Below, piece after piece: positions 1 through 11,644 of a stretch of DNA of 64,000 bases. The DNA is from Hymenopus coronatus. Its lineage: Eukaryota > Arthropoda > Insecta > Mantodea > Hymenopodidae. Within the stretch, counting starts at the first letter, position 1. Each line of letters opens with the position of its first letter. The stretch is from assembly GCA_030762935.1 (NCBI GenBank), contig CM060899.1, positions 58,020,501-58,084,500 on the forward strand. The letters run 5' to 3'. The notes under the pieces were generated by a model. It had not been told where the DNA came from. It ran no database searches and saw nothing but the letters and a program-made list of their open reading frames with translations. The translations under genes were made by a program, and so were the position numbers.

Positions 1-549
1 TTCTCAAAAATGGCTCTAACGATTTTGATTAAAATTTCGTATATTAAAGATATTTACCTGACAAATAAAATGTATATCTTGAATTTTCTGGGAATAGCCT
101 CTGAAGAGTAGTTTATTCTGAATGAATTTTACTAAATTTTTAATAACTGCTAAACCGTAAGAGATGGACAAAAACTTACTACACAAAAAATGTAGAGCAC
201 GTTAAAACACACAATTTATGTTATATACATTTTTTTCTTAGAGTTCGTCGTTTTTGTGACATTCCTTATTTTTGGTTTCTGCTATGAAAAACATTTTTCA
301 TACAGGAATTTGTCAACTGCTGTCCATACAAACAAAGGAACATCAGTGACATAGCAACCAGCCTTTGATTATCACTTTAACCTATGGTACTCCCTTATTT
401 CACCTCTACTTACAAGGAAGCAAGTAATATAGCTATTTCTGCTAATGTTTTACTGATTAGCATGAAGTTAATAGAAGTATAAGCTTTTTAAAAATAATTT
501 GGTGCAGGGATATAGAGAAAGTCATGTGAATGGTACACATCAGATTTTT
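1..549 (-). repeat. rep-A repeat copy, cut by window start
   Basis: This is the left part of the roughly 850-bp rep-A family in reverse orientation. It ends at the conserved terminus AAAGTCATGTGAATGG followed by TACACATCAGA. It matches 37679-38227 almost base for base, with about twenty differences by eye, so these two copies are the youngest pair in the window. There is no credible coding sequence in it. The rest of the copy lies outside the window. Confidence 0.85.
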
Positions 550-559
550 TTTTCTGATG

Positions 560-685
560 GGATGATAAAGCTGGAGGATCGCTGGACCAAGTGTATATCC
601 TTCACAGGTGACTAGTAAGTTAAGTTGCTTATGAAACCAACATTTTTTCTTGCTTTTTTTTACCAGACTTATCAAACCACCCTCA
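560..685 (+). mobile_element. mariner 3' end fragment
   Basis: This matches the last ~130 bases of the mariner at 24031-25337: the transposase tail (GGATCGCTGGACCAAGTGTA) and the terminal inverted repeat CTTATCAAACCACCCTCA followed by TA. Only the 3' end is present. It abuts the rep-A copy directly, so the two elements were joined by insertion or deletion. Confidence 0.8.
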
Positions 686-689
686 TATG

Positions 690-1655
690 TCCAGTGTCCT
701 CCCTATCATCACATTTGTGGCACCAGTTCTGCAGTATACCATTTCTAAATCCTTTTAGTCTCCATACACCAGTTCTGTACCATTTAATGCCCTTTAATTC
801 CTATTTGTTCACCTTGTCTATGTTTCTCTTTCCCATGACCATTTTATCTGCATATAGGAAGTCAAGAACATTATTGTACTAAGGAGTTTTTGTATTTCTA
901 TGTCCTCAAATCTTTTTCTTGCAGCCTTTCAGAAGCCATTTATGTTATTTTCCTTCTCCTCCATACCTCTCCTAGCCCCTTACCTGCCAAATATTTTCAA
1001 AGACTGTTTTGTTTACGCATCCACTGGTTCTTAGACACTTTTCTTGATATTCCAAACACTGTCTTAAAACATTGCTTTGGTTAAGGATTCTGCACAGTAT
1101 ATCATTGTTCTTTCCATCACTATTCCGTATTTGCTAAAATGCTTTCTTTATAGAGCCTAAAGATCTGTAATTGCATTAACATCCTAGTACAAAATCTTTT
1201 TATAATAATTGTTACTCTAAGTAACAGAGAAACCTAAAAAGTGTTCTGGAATTTTGTGCAAATATAATGAAGGATAAACCACATTTTAGTGAAGTTTGTC
1301 ATTACATTACCAAAATTTTAAAGCAATTTAAAAAGAAAAACAATTTCAAGAAATATTTACTCTCTATTTATATAAAGCACATGCATGATGAAGGAACTTC
1401 CGTATTATGTCACTTACCAGCTTTACTCTCTTTGTTTGTTTATTTGTCTGTGTTTGTTCATTTGGTCCCACTGTGAGCAAGAGCCCAGGGACGTTGAAAA
1501 CGCCATACAAATGGAACATGCATTATGACCAATAATACCCTTTATTTCTCTCTATCTTTCTAATAAAGAAGTAAGAGAACAGAATTTTTTTTTTTAAGCC
1601 ACCAACACTGCAAGTTTAAACCTACATCCACCTAAATAGGTTTTTTTTAATTAAG
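690..1655. other. no recognised gene; AT-rich spacer
   Basis: Short reading frames here (for example 625-882 and 890-1084, +) show no recognisable domain, and none has clear splice sites at both ends. The only structure found is a segment at about 1370-1430 that recurs at 2452-2511. The rest looks like old intergenic or repeat-derived DNA. Confidence 0.5.
1370..1430 (+). repeat. 60-bp direct repeat, copy 1
   Basis: The segment containing TATATAAAGCACATGCATGA and then GTATTATGTCACTTACC recurs in the same orientation at 2452-2511 with a handful of substitutions. The two copies bracket the LINE 3' fragments at 1662-2393. Confidence 0.7.
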
Positions 1656-1661
1656 AAGAGA

Positions 1662-2092
1662 GTGCTAAGAATAATTTTTAATATGAACCCAAGAGATTCA
1701 TTAAGACATGTTTTTATACAATTTTATATTTTTACTTTGACTGATTTATTAATATATAATGCTGCACTATTTTATAAAAACAACTCATACTTATTCACTC
1801 TCAACTGTGACGCTCATAATCATTTTACTAGAAGTATGAATGACATCCATTTAGGAAAATATAAAACAACTAAATACTCAAAATCACCAAAATGCCTCAT
1901 AAGTAAAATTGTCAATGCTCTCCCATATGAAATTATTAAAATAGATGACATGTGTAAAATTAAAAGATCACTATGTTCATTTTTACATGACAAAACCTTT
2001 TATTGTTTAAGTGAATTGTTTAATTAATATACATTTTATGATGAGTCTATCTGTACAGTGTATGGCAACAGACAATAAATCTATCTACCTAT
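1662..2092 (+). mobile_element. LINE 3' end fragment (non-LTR retrotransposon)
   Basis: The frame to 2027 encodes about 120 residues shaped like the C-terminus downstream of the reverse transcriptase in jockey/CR1-type LINEs. It has an HFTR...DIHLGK motif, then an IVNALPYEI segment and a basic helix before the stop. The same order occurs in the better LINE at 3625-4407. After the stop comes a short 3' UTR ending in AATAAATCTATCTACC, typical of a LINE tail. The element is 5' truncated with no RT domain. No function remains. Confidence 0.6.
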
Positions 2093-2144
2093 CATGTATT
2101 ATTTGCCATACATTTAATATATTAAGGAATTCAACAGTATATGG

Positions 2145-2393
2145 TTAGTGAGTATATAAGAACATTTTTAAATTTTTCTTAAAGATTTTATGTTGACTGA
2201 TACCTAATTGCTTGAGATCACTTAGAAGGTCATTATAAAAAATGTTATTGCAGAATAGTAACAACCTTTTTGAAACAACTTTAAGTTTTACTGGTCTGTG
2301 TAAATCACCTGCCTGCCTTGTACTACTGTCCTCATGCATTGCAAAGTTTGTTGTGAAGTTATCATAATTGGTTCTAAACAATGCCACAAACAA
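2145..2393 (-). mobile_element. LINE C-terminal remnant
   Basis: The reverse strand frame carries a DLHRPVKLK segment followed by IFYNDLLSDLKQL and KIFKKNLKMFL. These resemble the DIH, YNSLPSDIK and FKTRAKAFL blocks of the LINE at 3625-4407. It lies opposite and next to the fragment at 1662-2092, so two separate insertions or an inversion are involved. It is a relic with no RT domain. Confidence 0.45.
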
Positions 2394-2451
2394 TATGTAT
2401 GGCCCTTTTTATAATATTAACACTTGCCTGCTGTGTGCTGAATTGCCCGTT

Positions 2452-2511
2452 ATATAAAGCACATGCATGATAAAGGAGCTTCTGTATTATGTCACTTACC
2501 TGCTTTACTCA
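2452..2511 (+). repeat. 60-bp direct repeat, copy 2
   Basis: Second copy of the 1370-1430 segment, same orientation, reading ATATAAAGCACATGCATGAT and later GTATTATGTCACTTACC. Confidence 0.7.
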
Positions 2512-3450
2512 ATGTTGACTGATCAGCACTTTTGATTAGCTTCTCTGCTAATGAGTCAAATCTTTGGGTGTTCCCCAATGCCATTGCTGATTCTACACAA
2601 ACAGTTCTAGCTGGTGCAACTGCCATTGCAGCTGTTCACATCAGAATATATTCTGTAGCATAAACAATTAAACTAATATTAGTGCAATACACTATCATTA
2701 CAAGATTCTTTTGACAAACTTTCACTTCTTTACTTTTTCTACTACATATAGTAAGTAAGGGAAACATTTTCTTTTATTGTTTCATTTGTAAAGCCCCCTT
2801 TAACTTCAATGTCATATTGGGGGCTTTAACTTGTGAAACAACTCATATTACGATCGGTTTAGAATATTAGGTTTATCATTTTTAAATCATTAAACACAAG
2901 CACAGTCACTCTCACATTCATACTTCCAGATTCTGTCGACAATAGAGAATAATTGGGAATAAATAAAATTGCTACCCCAGCCGGCAATCGAACATGGACC
3001 TCTGCATGAGGGGAAACATTGTATATTCCACCCAAAGTTGTATGTAAATGTAAATATATGTTTTAAAGCCCTCTAAACCCAAAAAAAAGGACTTTTACCA
3101 AAAGATCTGTGTCAGTGTGTGTTTGTGTGTCTGTGAAAAGCGACACAGATTTTCAAGTAGGATGGAGGATACAGTCAGAGGGGGCTCAGCACAGAACCTG
3201 AGGTTATTGTACCTATGTCTTATGAGGCATCCCCAGGAGGGAGGGATAAGGGGAGAGGATTCACCAGACAGCCAGAACTAAGAGAGATGATAAATTGAAG
3301 CCAATCAGATAGGCAGACCAGGGCCTCCACCCCACATAGGTGCCCATGCCCTTGCCAGGAGCAGTCCTTATCCCAACAACCAGCCAAAGTCGAGGGACAG
3401 AGATGGTCACTTCAAGTATCCATTTTCCCTGCATTGCCGCACCAAGCACC
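2512..3450. other. no recognised gene; includes a GC-richer patch
   Basis: No coding region is supported. Bases 3160-3450 are clearly richer in G and C than the surroundings and contain a short reverse-strand frame (3261-3452) with no recognised domain. The patch ends exactly where the LINE poly(A) tail begins, so it was the target site of that insertion. Confidence 0.4.
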
Positions 3451-3451
3451 A

Positions 3452-4619
3452 TTTTTTTTTTTCAATTTTAATTTTTTTTATTAATCCTTTAAAATCAATT
3501 TTGTACATTGTACTCTGATACAGTATACGTCAATGATTAGATTTATATTACAACAGTTACAGCAAGTTAGATATGTACATATTTACAGTATATAATAGGT
3601 TTATACAGATATGATACAAGATAGTTAATACAATGATATAGTATGAGGATATTTATTAAATTGTAAGTATTCCTTTACAGTGTAGAAGCAGTGCTCCTGC
3701 AAGAAAGCCTTTGCTCTGGTTTTAAATGCATTATAGTTTCCAGTATTTTTGATATCACTGGGAAGAGAGTTATATAATGATATACTGGAGTGCATCACTC
3801 CATTTTTACACAACATGGTTCTTGCAGATGTTAAGTGAATATCCTTTTGATTTCTAGTATAATGTGCATGTACATTTTCACTATTTTGGAAAGTAAATCT
3901 ATTTTTTTTTACGAATAATATTGCCTCTAATATATAAGTACATGCCAGAGTAAGTATCCCAATTTTTTGGAATAGTGGTTTACATGAACATAACTTCTTT
4001 TCACCACATATAATGCGAACGGCTTGTTTTTGCTTAATAAATACATCTTTAGCTTCTGGTGAGTTTCCCCAAAATATTATTCCATACCTCATTCTAGAAT
4101 GTATGTGAGCATAATACACCATTAAAAGTATAGGAAGGCTGACAAGTTGACTTAAAATTCCTAAAGCATATATATTCCTGTTTAATTTATTTACAAGGTG
4201 TTTAATATGCGATTTCCATTTTAAAATACTTTGTATCCACAAGCCTAAAAAGTTTGTTTCAGTTTTGTATGAGATCAATTGATTGTTTAATTTTACTATA
4301 GGGATATCATTATTATTATTATTGTTATTAATATTTATGTCATCGGTGATATGAAATTTAAGACAAACTGTTTTATCAGTGTTTAAAATCAAGTTGTTGT
4401 TAGCCATGTAACCACATCTTTACTTGCTTGGCTTAATGTGTTATTTAACATTTCATTACTTCTTTCAGTTATTAGTAAATTGGTATCATCTGCAAATAGT
4501 ACTATGTTCTGAGCTTGTATGCTGTTTGTTACGTCATTTATATATAATATAAATAGAAATGGACCTAACACTTCCAATCCTGAGAGAATGGATGAAGGAA
4601 ATAACAATGGAAATGACAT
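3452..4619 (-). mobile_element. 5'-truncated LINE with reverse transcriptase
   Basis: Non-LTR retrotransposon, jockey/CR1-like. The upstream frame (4389-4619) has the RT block LGPFLFILYINDV followed by the catalytic motif FADDT. The downstream frame (3625-4407) continues with NNNLILNTDKT, the FLGLWI block and the C-terminal region after RT. The two frames overlap near 4400, where one base is missing in a run of ACA/AAC triplets; otherwise the reading is continuous. The 3' UTR ends in an A-tract (T-run at 3452-3462 on the given strand). Everything upstream of the RT palm is missing, which is usual for LINE copies. A jockey assignment is inference. Confidence 0.8.
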
Positions 4620-4849
4620 GGAAAGAAAAGAAATTTGAGGGCTGAAAGAAACCTACCCAGTATTTACTGGGTAAACCCTGAAAAAACCCATGGGTCAAGT
4701 AGGCCTACCACAGAAATCGAAATTGCAACCTCCCAGTGCAGGCCACAGACGAGACCACCTGAAGCAACTGGCCCTGTGATTTTCAAAATCTCTCTCTCAC
4801 AATGACTTTTTTCTAAAAATATGCATAGAGAAAGTAAAAATCATATGTG

Positions 4850-5166
4850 TTCTATTCACATGACTTTCTCTATCTGTTCTTCAAACAAACCTTTTTTACC
4901 TACTTCATGCTAATCAAATTAAACATTAACTGATATGGTCTAATTTCTTAGTTCCTCATAAGCAGAAGGGAAATACGGGAATGCACTAATCTAAAGTGAT
5001 GGTCAAATCTTTTATTAGCTTTGCCATGCCATTGTCATTGAAAGTGGTTCTCTTTCCTTTCTTTCTCATGAAACAGATGACTTCCGTTTGAGAAAAGTAT
5101 AAATATTTTAAAATTGAAACCAATTACAGAGAATATCTCTGAAATTATTCCCTCTACACGAAAAAA

Positions 5167-5227
<61 letters not shown>

Positions 5228-5765
5228 CATGTGTGTGTATGGCAGAAATTGTGTGTTTTAATGAGATCTACAGCTTTTGTGTAATAAGTTTTTGTCTATG
5301 TCTTATGTACCTAACCAAATATGCAAAAGCCGTTCAGAATGAAGTGGACTTCACTGGCTATTCACAAGAAATTCAGGATATACATTTTATTTGCCATGTA
5401 ATTACCTTTAATATACAGCATTTTAACTAAAATTGTTTGAGTCATTTTTGAAAAAGTCAAAATTTGAAAAATGTTCCATGTAAAGGATAGTTTGGGGTGG
5501 GGGAATTTTCCTGAAAAATCTTCATGTTACATCCTTGGAAGATACTGAGCTTAAGTACCAAGTTTGGTATTTAAGCATGTGTGCATGCGTGTCCACGCAC
5601 GCATACACACACACACTGACCTTTTTCTAAATATGCTTTTCTGGATTCAGGATTCCCCAAAATATATATTTTTGGTGAAATCTTGGTATCAAATTTTTGT
5701 ACAGAATACAATACCTTCTCTACTTACTATGTACATTGTCATACATGCTACAGAAAGTAATGAAT
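4850..5765 (+). repeat. rep-A repeat, near full-length
   Basis: Starts at the conserved TTCTATTCACATGACTTTCT and ends past ACCTTCTCTACTTACTATGT and CTACAGAAAGTAATG, the right-end hairpin arm pair. The internal TA/TG tract (5168-5232) and the GTGTGCATGCGTG...ACACACAC tract (about 5576-5615) are microsatellite expansions inside the repeat. The small frames seen here are not credible genes. Confidence 0.8.
5168..5232. repeat. (TA)n-(TG)n microsatellite
   Basis: About 48 bases of alternating TA followed by TG-rich dinucleotides. It lies inside the rep-A copy. Confidence 0.95.
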
Positions 5766-5769
5766 AGGA

Positions 5770-6415
5770 TGCAACTATGGCAGACACAAAACTTGATGGC
5801 AGCTGAACTCTGGCCACTATTGAAGCTCTGTAATACTACCACTGCTAAAGGACCAGAGGCAAATTGAAAGCAGGAATTAGGAAATAAACTAGCACTCAAT
5901 ACACCCTTACGTGCATTTCTAAATCAATAAAAAAAAGGACTGACATGGGTGGCCAAAGTGGTTAAGATATGAACTCGTGATCAGAACTTGTACTGCTTGA
6001 CTGATGACAGGTTTTCCTCAGTCCAAATAGCTGACTAAGCAGGTATCCTAACCTTAGGCCTGGAATGTTTCCTTCCCAAAATTCCATTCCCAATTTATCA
6101 TGCTTATTTTTGTTCCATAATGAAATAGTCATATTCTGAGGCAGTTCAGTTGAAAATAAAAGAATATTTATATTAGTAAAGAAAGTCATCAGAACCATGA
6201 ATGGCATTAATAATTTTGCTCCATGTAAGGGTCTGTTTCAAAGTCTGAACACTTAACACCTCCTTGTGAATACATTCTCATGCTTATGTATTTTTATATC
6301 AAAAATCAAGAATACTTTGCAAAAAAATGCAAATGTGGTAATATAAATACTAAACAAAGAATGGATTTACCTAAACCCAGTACTAGCTTGACTTGTTAAC
6401 AAAAAGTAGTATATT
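5770..6415. other. no recognised feature
   Basis: AT-rich sequence with no supported gene. The frame on the reverse strand at 5962-6207 has no recognised motif. Confidence 0.4.
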
Positions 6416-6419
6416 ACGA

Positions 6420-6700
6420 ATGTGTCAGAATATTCAATGCCCTTCTGAATGACTTAAAATTACTATTTTCAGGGAAAATAGAAAAACACAAATCTGCTCT
6501 TAAAAACTATCTATCTATGCAGCGAGGCCATTAGCCAATACAATGATCACTGGATGATCAGTAAAATGTGCTCTGCTATATGGGAAATATGTCATTGTAT
6601 ATTGTAAATATGTATTGCACTTTCCATAAACATTAGTTTTTGATCTTGTATGTTATTAAACCACTGTTTCATGAATCACGGTAATGAGAATTGCATAAAA
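6420..6700 (+). mobile_element. LINE 3' end remnant
   Basis: A short frame reads FNALLNDLKLLF and HKSALKNYL, the same terminal block (N-LP-DLK, then FK--LK-FL) as the other LINE C-termini in this window. It is followed by a 3' UTR-like segment with an A-rich end at about 6720-6760. Strongly decayed. Confidence 0.45.
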
Positions 6701-6889
6701 GTATTATTGTAAAAGAAACTGTAAAAAAAAAAACAACAACAAATAAACAAAAAAAAAATAGCATGGATTTGTAGTAGTTAAATATTTAGTGGTGGTGGTT
6801 AAAATGGTTAAATGGTTATGTGGTATGAATTGATAAAGTTGGTTTTCTGTATGACAAAACAAACAAAACAACATTAATTAAAAAATCTT

Positions 6890-7285
6890 TTATGTTTCAT
6901 TCACATGACTTTCTCAACTATTCTGTAACAAAAACTTATTCTTATATCTACTTTATGCTAATCAATATAAACATTACCAGAAATGGCCTTACAAGGGAAA
7001 TAAGAGAATACACTAGCTAAAGTGATAGCCAAATCTTTTAAGACCTGGTCACTATGTGATAACTTTAAAATTTGGTTTTCTATACAAGACCAGGAGATAA
7101 AAAATGAGGGGGGGAGGACGAAAGACTCTTCCCATTTGATACAATATCAAATAAGAAATATCTCAAATACTCCACAAAAAATGTATTTGAATTTAAATTT
7201 TGTGCTTTAACAAGAGCTACATTTTTTGTGTAAGTAAGATTCAAGACATACATTTCATTTGTCATAAAAATACCTTAAACATATG
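6890..7285 (+). repeat. rep-A repeat, 3' truncated
   Basis: Carries the left end TTTCATTCACATGACTTTCT and the following conserved blocks (CTTTATGCTAATC, then AGTGATAGCCAAATCTTTTA). It stops near 7285 and lacks the right-end hairpin. Confidence 0.75.
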
Positions 7286-7344
7286 GTATTTTAATCATAA
7301 TTATCACAGCTCCTCAATTTTTTCAGTTTTATAAATGAGACAAA

Positions 7345-7445
7345 AAAAAGTGCAGTTGCAAACGTGGGTTTCGATCCAAGTACATTCTGTGCAGAGAACA
7401 AGAACAGTATACTCCATTTCATTATCCTATGGCTGATGCAAGAAA
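7345..7445 (-). repeat. tRNA-like repeat fragment
   Basis: Contains GGGTTTCGATCCAAG, resembling a B box. The bounds are uncertain and it is not a tRNA gene, because the arms do not pair along the length. A similar piece lies near 53660-53730. Confidence 0.25.
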
Positions 7446-7774
7446 AGCTGATGTGGAAAATAAAACTAAGCGACAAAAAGTTCCAAGCTTTGATAAGTAG
7501 TTCATAAGAGTGTAATTTATCTAACAAAGTTACTCCTATGCTTGTTGCATGGCTGATTGGGGTTTTAGATGTGTAGATGCCTCAACTATTTTGTCGTCAT
7601 TCTACAGTTGTAGCTAAAGACTAAAACTGCTCGATTCCTTTCCTCCTAAAAAACATCCCACAGTATACTTTGTTGTTAGGTCCCTCAACATTGAACTACA
7701 TTTAAGTGTGCACCAAAAAGCACGAAAAGTATCGGAGATTACCCTACTTAAACTGTACTCTTGAAAATTTCAAC

Positions 7775-8300
7775 TTTATTTCCATCTTATACCTTTTCAG
7801 ATGCAGACACCATTAGACTGAATAAATTCTGGCTTTATAAGGAATCAAACTTGCAAGAGAAAAAATGTTTTCCAAAAGCGTTATGCACTGGTGAAGACAT
7901 TAAATTTAGTGAAGAAAATATTATAGAAAGATAAAACTTCCACAGGTGATCCAGATTTTAAATTAATGAAAATATTAACATGTCCAGATTTGAAATTGGC
8001 TAGATTGCCAAGATTTTGAATACTTATTGGGATCATTGGGATTTTAGCTGCACAAATAACTTGGCTTCATCCTATTGTCACTCTGCAGGACTCCATTCCT
8101 CTACTTACAAAACATTCCCCTGGCTACGCTTTGCAGCTTAATGTCCACCACTTTTGGCTATAATTTGTGGCTAAGGGCCAAGGGTTTCTGGCAGCTATTA
8201 CAGGCCTAGTAAACAACTACAAAGTGCCTCTAACGGCAGAAAAACAAAAGTACCAATCTTGGATCATGTATGGAAGTGTTGAGCTGTAATGTTCCTCTAA
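7775..8300. repeat. interspersed repeat family B
   Basis: The order ACTTCCACAGGTGATCCAGA, then GGGATCATTGGGATTTTAGCT, then a segment ending CTCTAACGGCAGAAAAACA and ATCATGTATGGAAGTG recurs at about 31320-32525, and in reverse at 32755-33070. No coding potential is visible. The family's class is unknown. Confidence 0.6.
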
Positions 8301-8777
8301 AAAAAATATTACCAACTGCTAAAAATTCTCCAAAGCAATTAACCTCAACCCAAGCAAACAGAAATAAGTAATATATATTAACCCGAAAATGTTTTTGCAT
8401 GTCATAGTGTTCAAACTTCATTTTATGGCATGCTTCCTTATTATATATTAAAAGAAGGCTCTAAAGATATGTTCCAAACAATGACTATTTAATGATGAAA
8501 AAATTGTTTACATTCTACTATACTTTTCTTTATTGTAAATGAAAGTACTTCAACTAATAATTTTATGGACTAGAATTCAAATTTATATGAAGAATCTTCA
8601 ATAACTAAAAAGCAACATGCTTAACATCAATGGCATTTGTTTTCTTTGTGCAGATAAAAGATTATGATCACAAACGTTATATTTATTCCATAAAATCCGT
8701 CATAAAACTGTAAACTAAAGCGACATATCCTGCAGACAATTATGAGTAGGATAAAAATAACCAAATAAAATGGCATA

Positions 8778-9356
8778 GTGATTCCGAGTCGTTCCGAATC
8801 GAAAGATTTTGCCGATAAAACTACTCTGAAACTAACTTTGGACAGAAAGAGGAACCAATATCGTAAACATCTCTTAACGAAAATGCACCTGGGTACTTGG
8901 TCATTCACGTTGGGTTATGATTTAACTAGTGAGGCCAAGCTAAAACGTTTCAGTTTCATAATTTTGAAATTGGATGAAAACACTCAAAACTCGGTGATAC
9001 AGTTAGTGGATCTACTTTATACTGAAATGAAGGTAATACGCTTATCGAAAAACTATGTTTTTCATTGCCAAGAACTATCATATAATGACCATAAACTCTT
9101 ACATTTTGTGAAAAACAACATGTACAATATCTTCTCTGTCAAACCAGTATTTTTTAGCACCGAGAAAATATACTTTCAAGTTTCAGGAAACTTTAGCATT
9201 CGAATTTCGAACGGCCGCCTTCAGAAATTTTCCTTGGAAAATGATACAGAATCACCAACAAAACGGCGGCAAATGTACCAATATTGTAGAGCCAGAGCGA
9301 GCCAGAGTGAATATAAATTAAAACAAATTAAAGGAAGTGGTACATCGAGAACATAG
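8778..9356 (+). CDS. hypothetical protein, 192-codon open frame
   Basis: I do not recognise this protein. The frame opens just after an in-frame TAA and has no ATG before codon 36 (8883), so it is either an internal or terminal exon or starts at that ATG. The N-terminal half is rich in Lys, Arg and Thr. The middle is hydrophobic with regular spacing (KRFSFIILKLDEN, IQLVDLLYTEM), as expected of a folded domain. The last 40 residues are basic and polar. No signal peptide or membrane helix is evident. It is among the longest open frames in the window and too long to be an easy chance event at this base composition, and more CpG dinucleotides occur around it. It could also be a decayed transposon product. 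Confidence 0.35.
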   Translation: MIPSRSESKDFADKTTLKLTLDRKRNQYRKHLLTKMHLGTWSFTLGYDLTSEAKLKRFSFIILKLDENTQNSVIQLVDLLYTEMKVIRLSKNYVFHCQELSYNDHKLLHFVKNNMYNIFSVKPVFFSTEKIYFQVSGNFSIRISNGRLQKFSLENDTESPTKRRQMYQYCRARASQSEYKLKQIKGSGTSRT

Positions 9357-9531
9357 TACCAAAATGTACGCTCTCAAGAGAATATGGGACATTCCGAAAT
9401 CCGACCTGCTGCCGTATATAAATGAGCAAGGGTCTGCTTTTCTGGCGACAAATAAATGAGCAATATTTGCGTTTAAACACCTCTCCTTATAGCCTAAATA
9501 AGTTAATCTCGCATGTGATTAACGTAGTACC

Positions 9532-9534
<3 letters not shown>

Positions 9535-9579
<45 letters not shown>

Positions 9580-9590
9580 GAGAGATACGA
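9535..9590. repeat. (GA)n microsatellite
   Basis: A run of AG dinucleotides interrupted once by AC. Confidence 0.9.
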
Positions 9591-11060
9591 GCAAATAAGG
9601 TTGAAATCCTAAAAGCGGAACTTTTTAATATTTTGCTGACATGGAGTTTTGTAACATTCTTATACGTGTGTAATTTGTCAGTTCAAAACTCCTTATGCTA
9701 TATTACTAAATTGCTATCTGAAATTGTTGTTTAATATCAGGAGCGTCATTTCAGTTTCTACCCAGGGGGAGGGTGCGTTTTCAGTTTATGAACTGCTAAC
9801 ACGTGCGTTGAGCTGATCTGTGCAAGCTACATATTATTCGTTGTTATTTATATTTGTTGTTATTGTTGTTAGTGTTGGTGTTTGTGTGTGAGGGAACATA
9901 ACAAGACTTTCAGAAGACTTGCAGAAGTGGGTAGACTTTACGCGGGGAGGTGTGGCATGGGTAGACACAGCTTCTGGAAGAAGAAAGTGAATCATGTGCA
10001 CAAAATAATACGAAAAGCATAGGAATTAGACGGAAGCATCAGTGAATGTGAACCACTAATGATATATCTTGGTGACGACGATGTTGATGATGACAATGAC
10101 AAAAATGCATCCCAGAATGATGACGACGGACACTTGGATGGAATTGAATCATTAAAATTCTGAATCAGTGAAAAACACTTTGTTATACCTTTCTCTCATT
10201 GTAACAAGCTATTTAGCATTAATATGTTCTATATGTCTAAATAAGAAAGGTATGCTACATATGGTATAGTATCACTGTTAATTTTAATTAGCTTCATTAT
10301 TCATCGGCATTCATTTATTATTTACATAATTTTATTCATTTTTACACTCGATATAGACATTTGTAATCAGCTATTGTTGTTTACTAATTACTCTGGCAAC
10401 GCCGCAAATGCAGCATAGCCAACCTTGCGCAAAACCACCCGAATTGTCAAGTGCAAGGATTCAGCAGCGGAGGTACGGTATCCTGTATGCTCATGTGAAT
10501 TTTAACGGTATATTTAGCACATACAATAATCTTTTGTTTCTTAAATGTGAAATATATGTATTAAGAGTACACTTGGCGTAATTATTCTTTGTGGGCAATA
10601 AATTAAAAGATCTATGTTTAGTGGTTTGCTGACCAAAACGAACCTATAGAATACTATCTAATCTAATGGTTTCTTTTTTCTGGTAATTTAGAGGCAGGGG
10701 CAAATACCCCCTAAATAACACCACATCTTGATGTTCTGTTATCTCTCCCCTAGTGCGATAATATAAGATAAACTTTTGTTGTAACGCGCAACAATTTAAA
10801 AGGTGCACATCACAAATAACTGGCCTTGGGAAGTATTCTCTTTGGTGGGCAACAAAATCACCAAACGCTATCTCTCGTTTGGGGTCGATACAAAATTCTT
10901 GACGTCTTCTGCTATAATTCATTTCAAATGAACGACTTGACACAGGATGTTGGAGACAGAATAGAGGAAACCACAGAGGCCAAATTAAACACCCACGTCG
11001 ATGTCAAGACCATTGCTTCGGAGCAGATAACCGAATTGGGCCCAAAATAGTAACAATAAA
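9591..11060. other. no recognised gene; small overlapping frames only
   Basis: Frames at 10644-10943 (-) and 10826-11050 (+) overlap each other. The + frame contains a short acidic peptide from an ATG near 10927 (MNDLTQDVGDRIEE) that ends at 11050. Neither has a recognised domain or clear splice context. Confidence 0.35.
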
Positions 11061-11065
11061 CTAGA

Positions 11066-11302
11066 TGCCGGCCTGGTTAGTGTGGTGGTAGCGTGCCTGC
11101 TTCACATTCAACAGGTCGTGAGTTCGAATCTCGCTTAGGGTGTTACCCGGATAAAGTTTTTTTTGGGGGGAGTCCCTTATCCTGAGAAGACGAATGTCGA
11201 GTAACTTAAATCTCTAAGGACTCCAATTTCATTTGAGCATCATTTCACCAATTTCTTTCATCGTCCGATATGGCCAACCAGGTTAAAGGACGTTAAGCTC
11301 TA

Positions 11303-11335
<33 letters not shown>
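11066..11335 (+). mobile_element. tRNA-derived SINE with poly(A) tail
   Basis: The head has an A box (TAGTGTGGTGGTAGCGTGCC) and a B box (GGTCGTGAGTTCGAATCTC) spaced as in a tRNA promoter. The body ends with GGACGTTAAGCTCTAATA and a pure A run at about 11307-11335. The flanks share an imperfect AGTRACAAT, possibly the target duplication. This is a different family from the Val-type SINE at 12169. Transcription would be by RNA polymerase III with LINE-mediated mobilisation (established for SINEs). Confidence 0.8.
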
Positions 11336-11337
<2 letters not shown>

Positions 11338-11339
11338 GA

Positions 11340-11640
11340 CAATCTTACGAGATGAAAGCAGAACAAAAATTGTAAATAGATTCAAATATCTAGGCCTAAC
11401 CTTGCACGCAACAGGAAGGAGCTTCAGCTTGCATATAAAGGTCAGAGTAACTGTAGCTGTGAGACCATAAAGATGTATGACACATCAACCTATTATCACT
11501 GCTAGAAACATCAATGGGATTGTCCCAGACAAAGGTACTACCTGTCATAACATATGGCTTGGAATTGATATGTACGCACAACTAGAGACGGGGAGGACAA
11601 AGATTCCTAAAGAGAGCCCTCGGAGTATCCAAAACTAACG
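11340..11640 (+). mobile_element. LINE fragment, post-RT region
   Basis: Translation with a few frame breaks gives KTKIVNRFKYLGLTLHATGR followed by SLHIK, a block seen after the RT domain in insect LINEs, then further decayed sequence. There is no intact RT. It directly follows the SINE poly(A) tail, so the SINE inserted next to or into it. Confidence 0.5.
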
Positions 11641-11644
11641 ATAC

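Noticed and set aside
11396..11581. - strand frame
   Set aside because: The forward strand of the same bases reads as LINE post-RT sequence, so this is a shadow frame.
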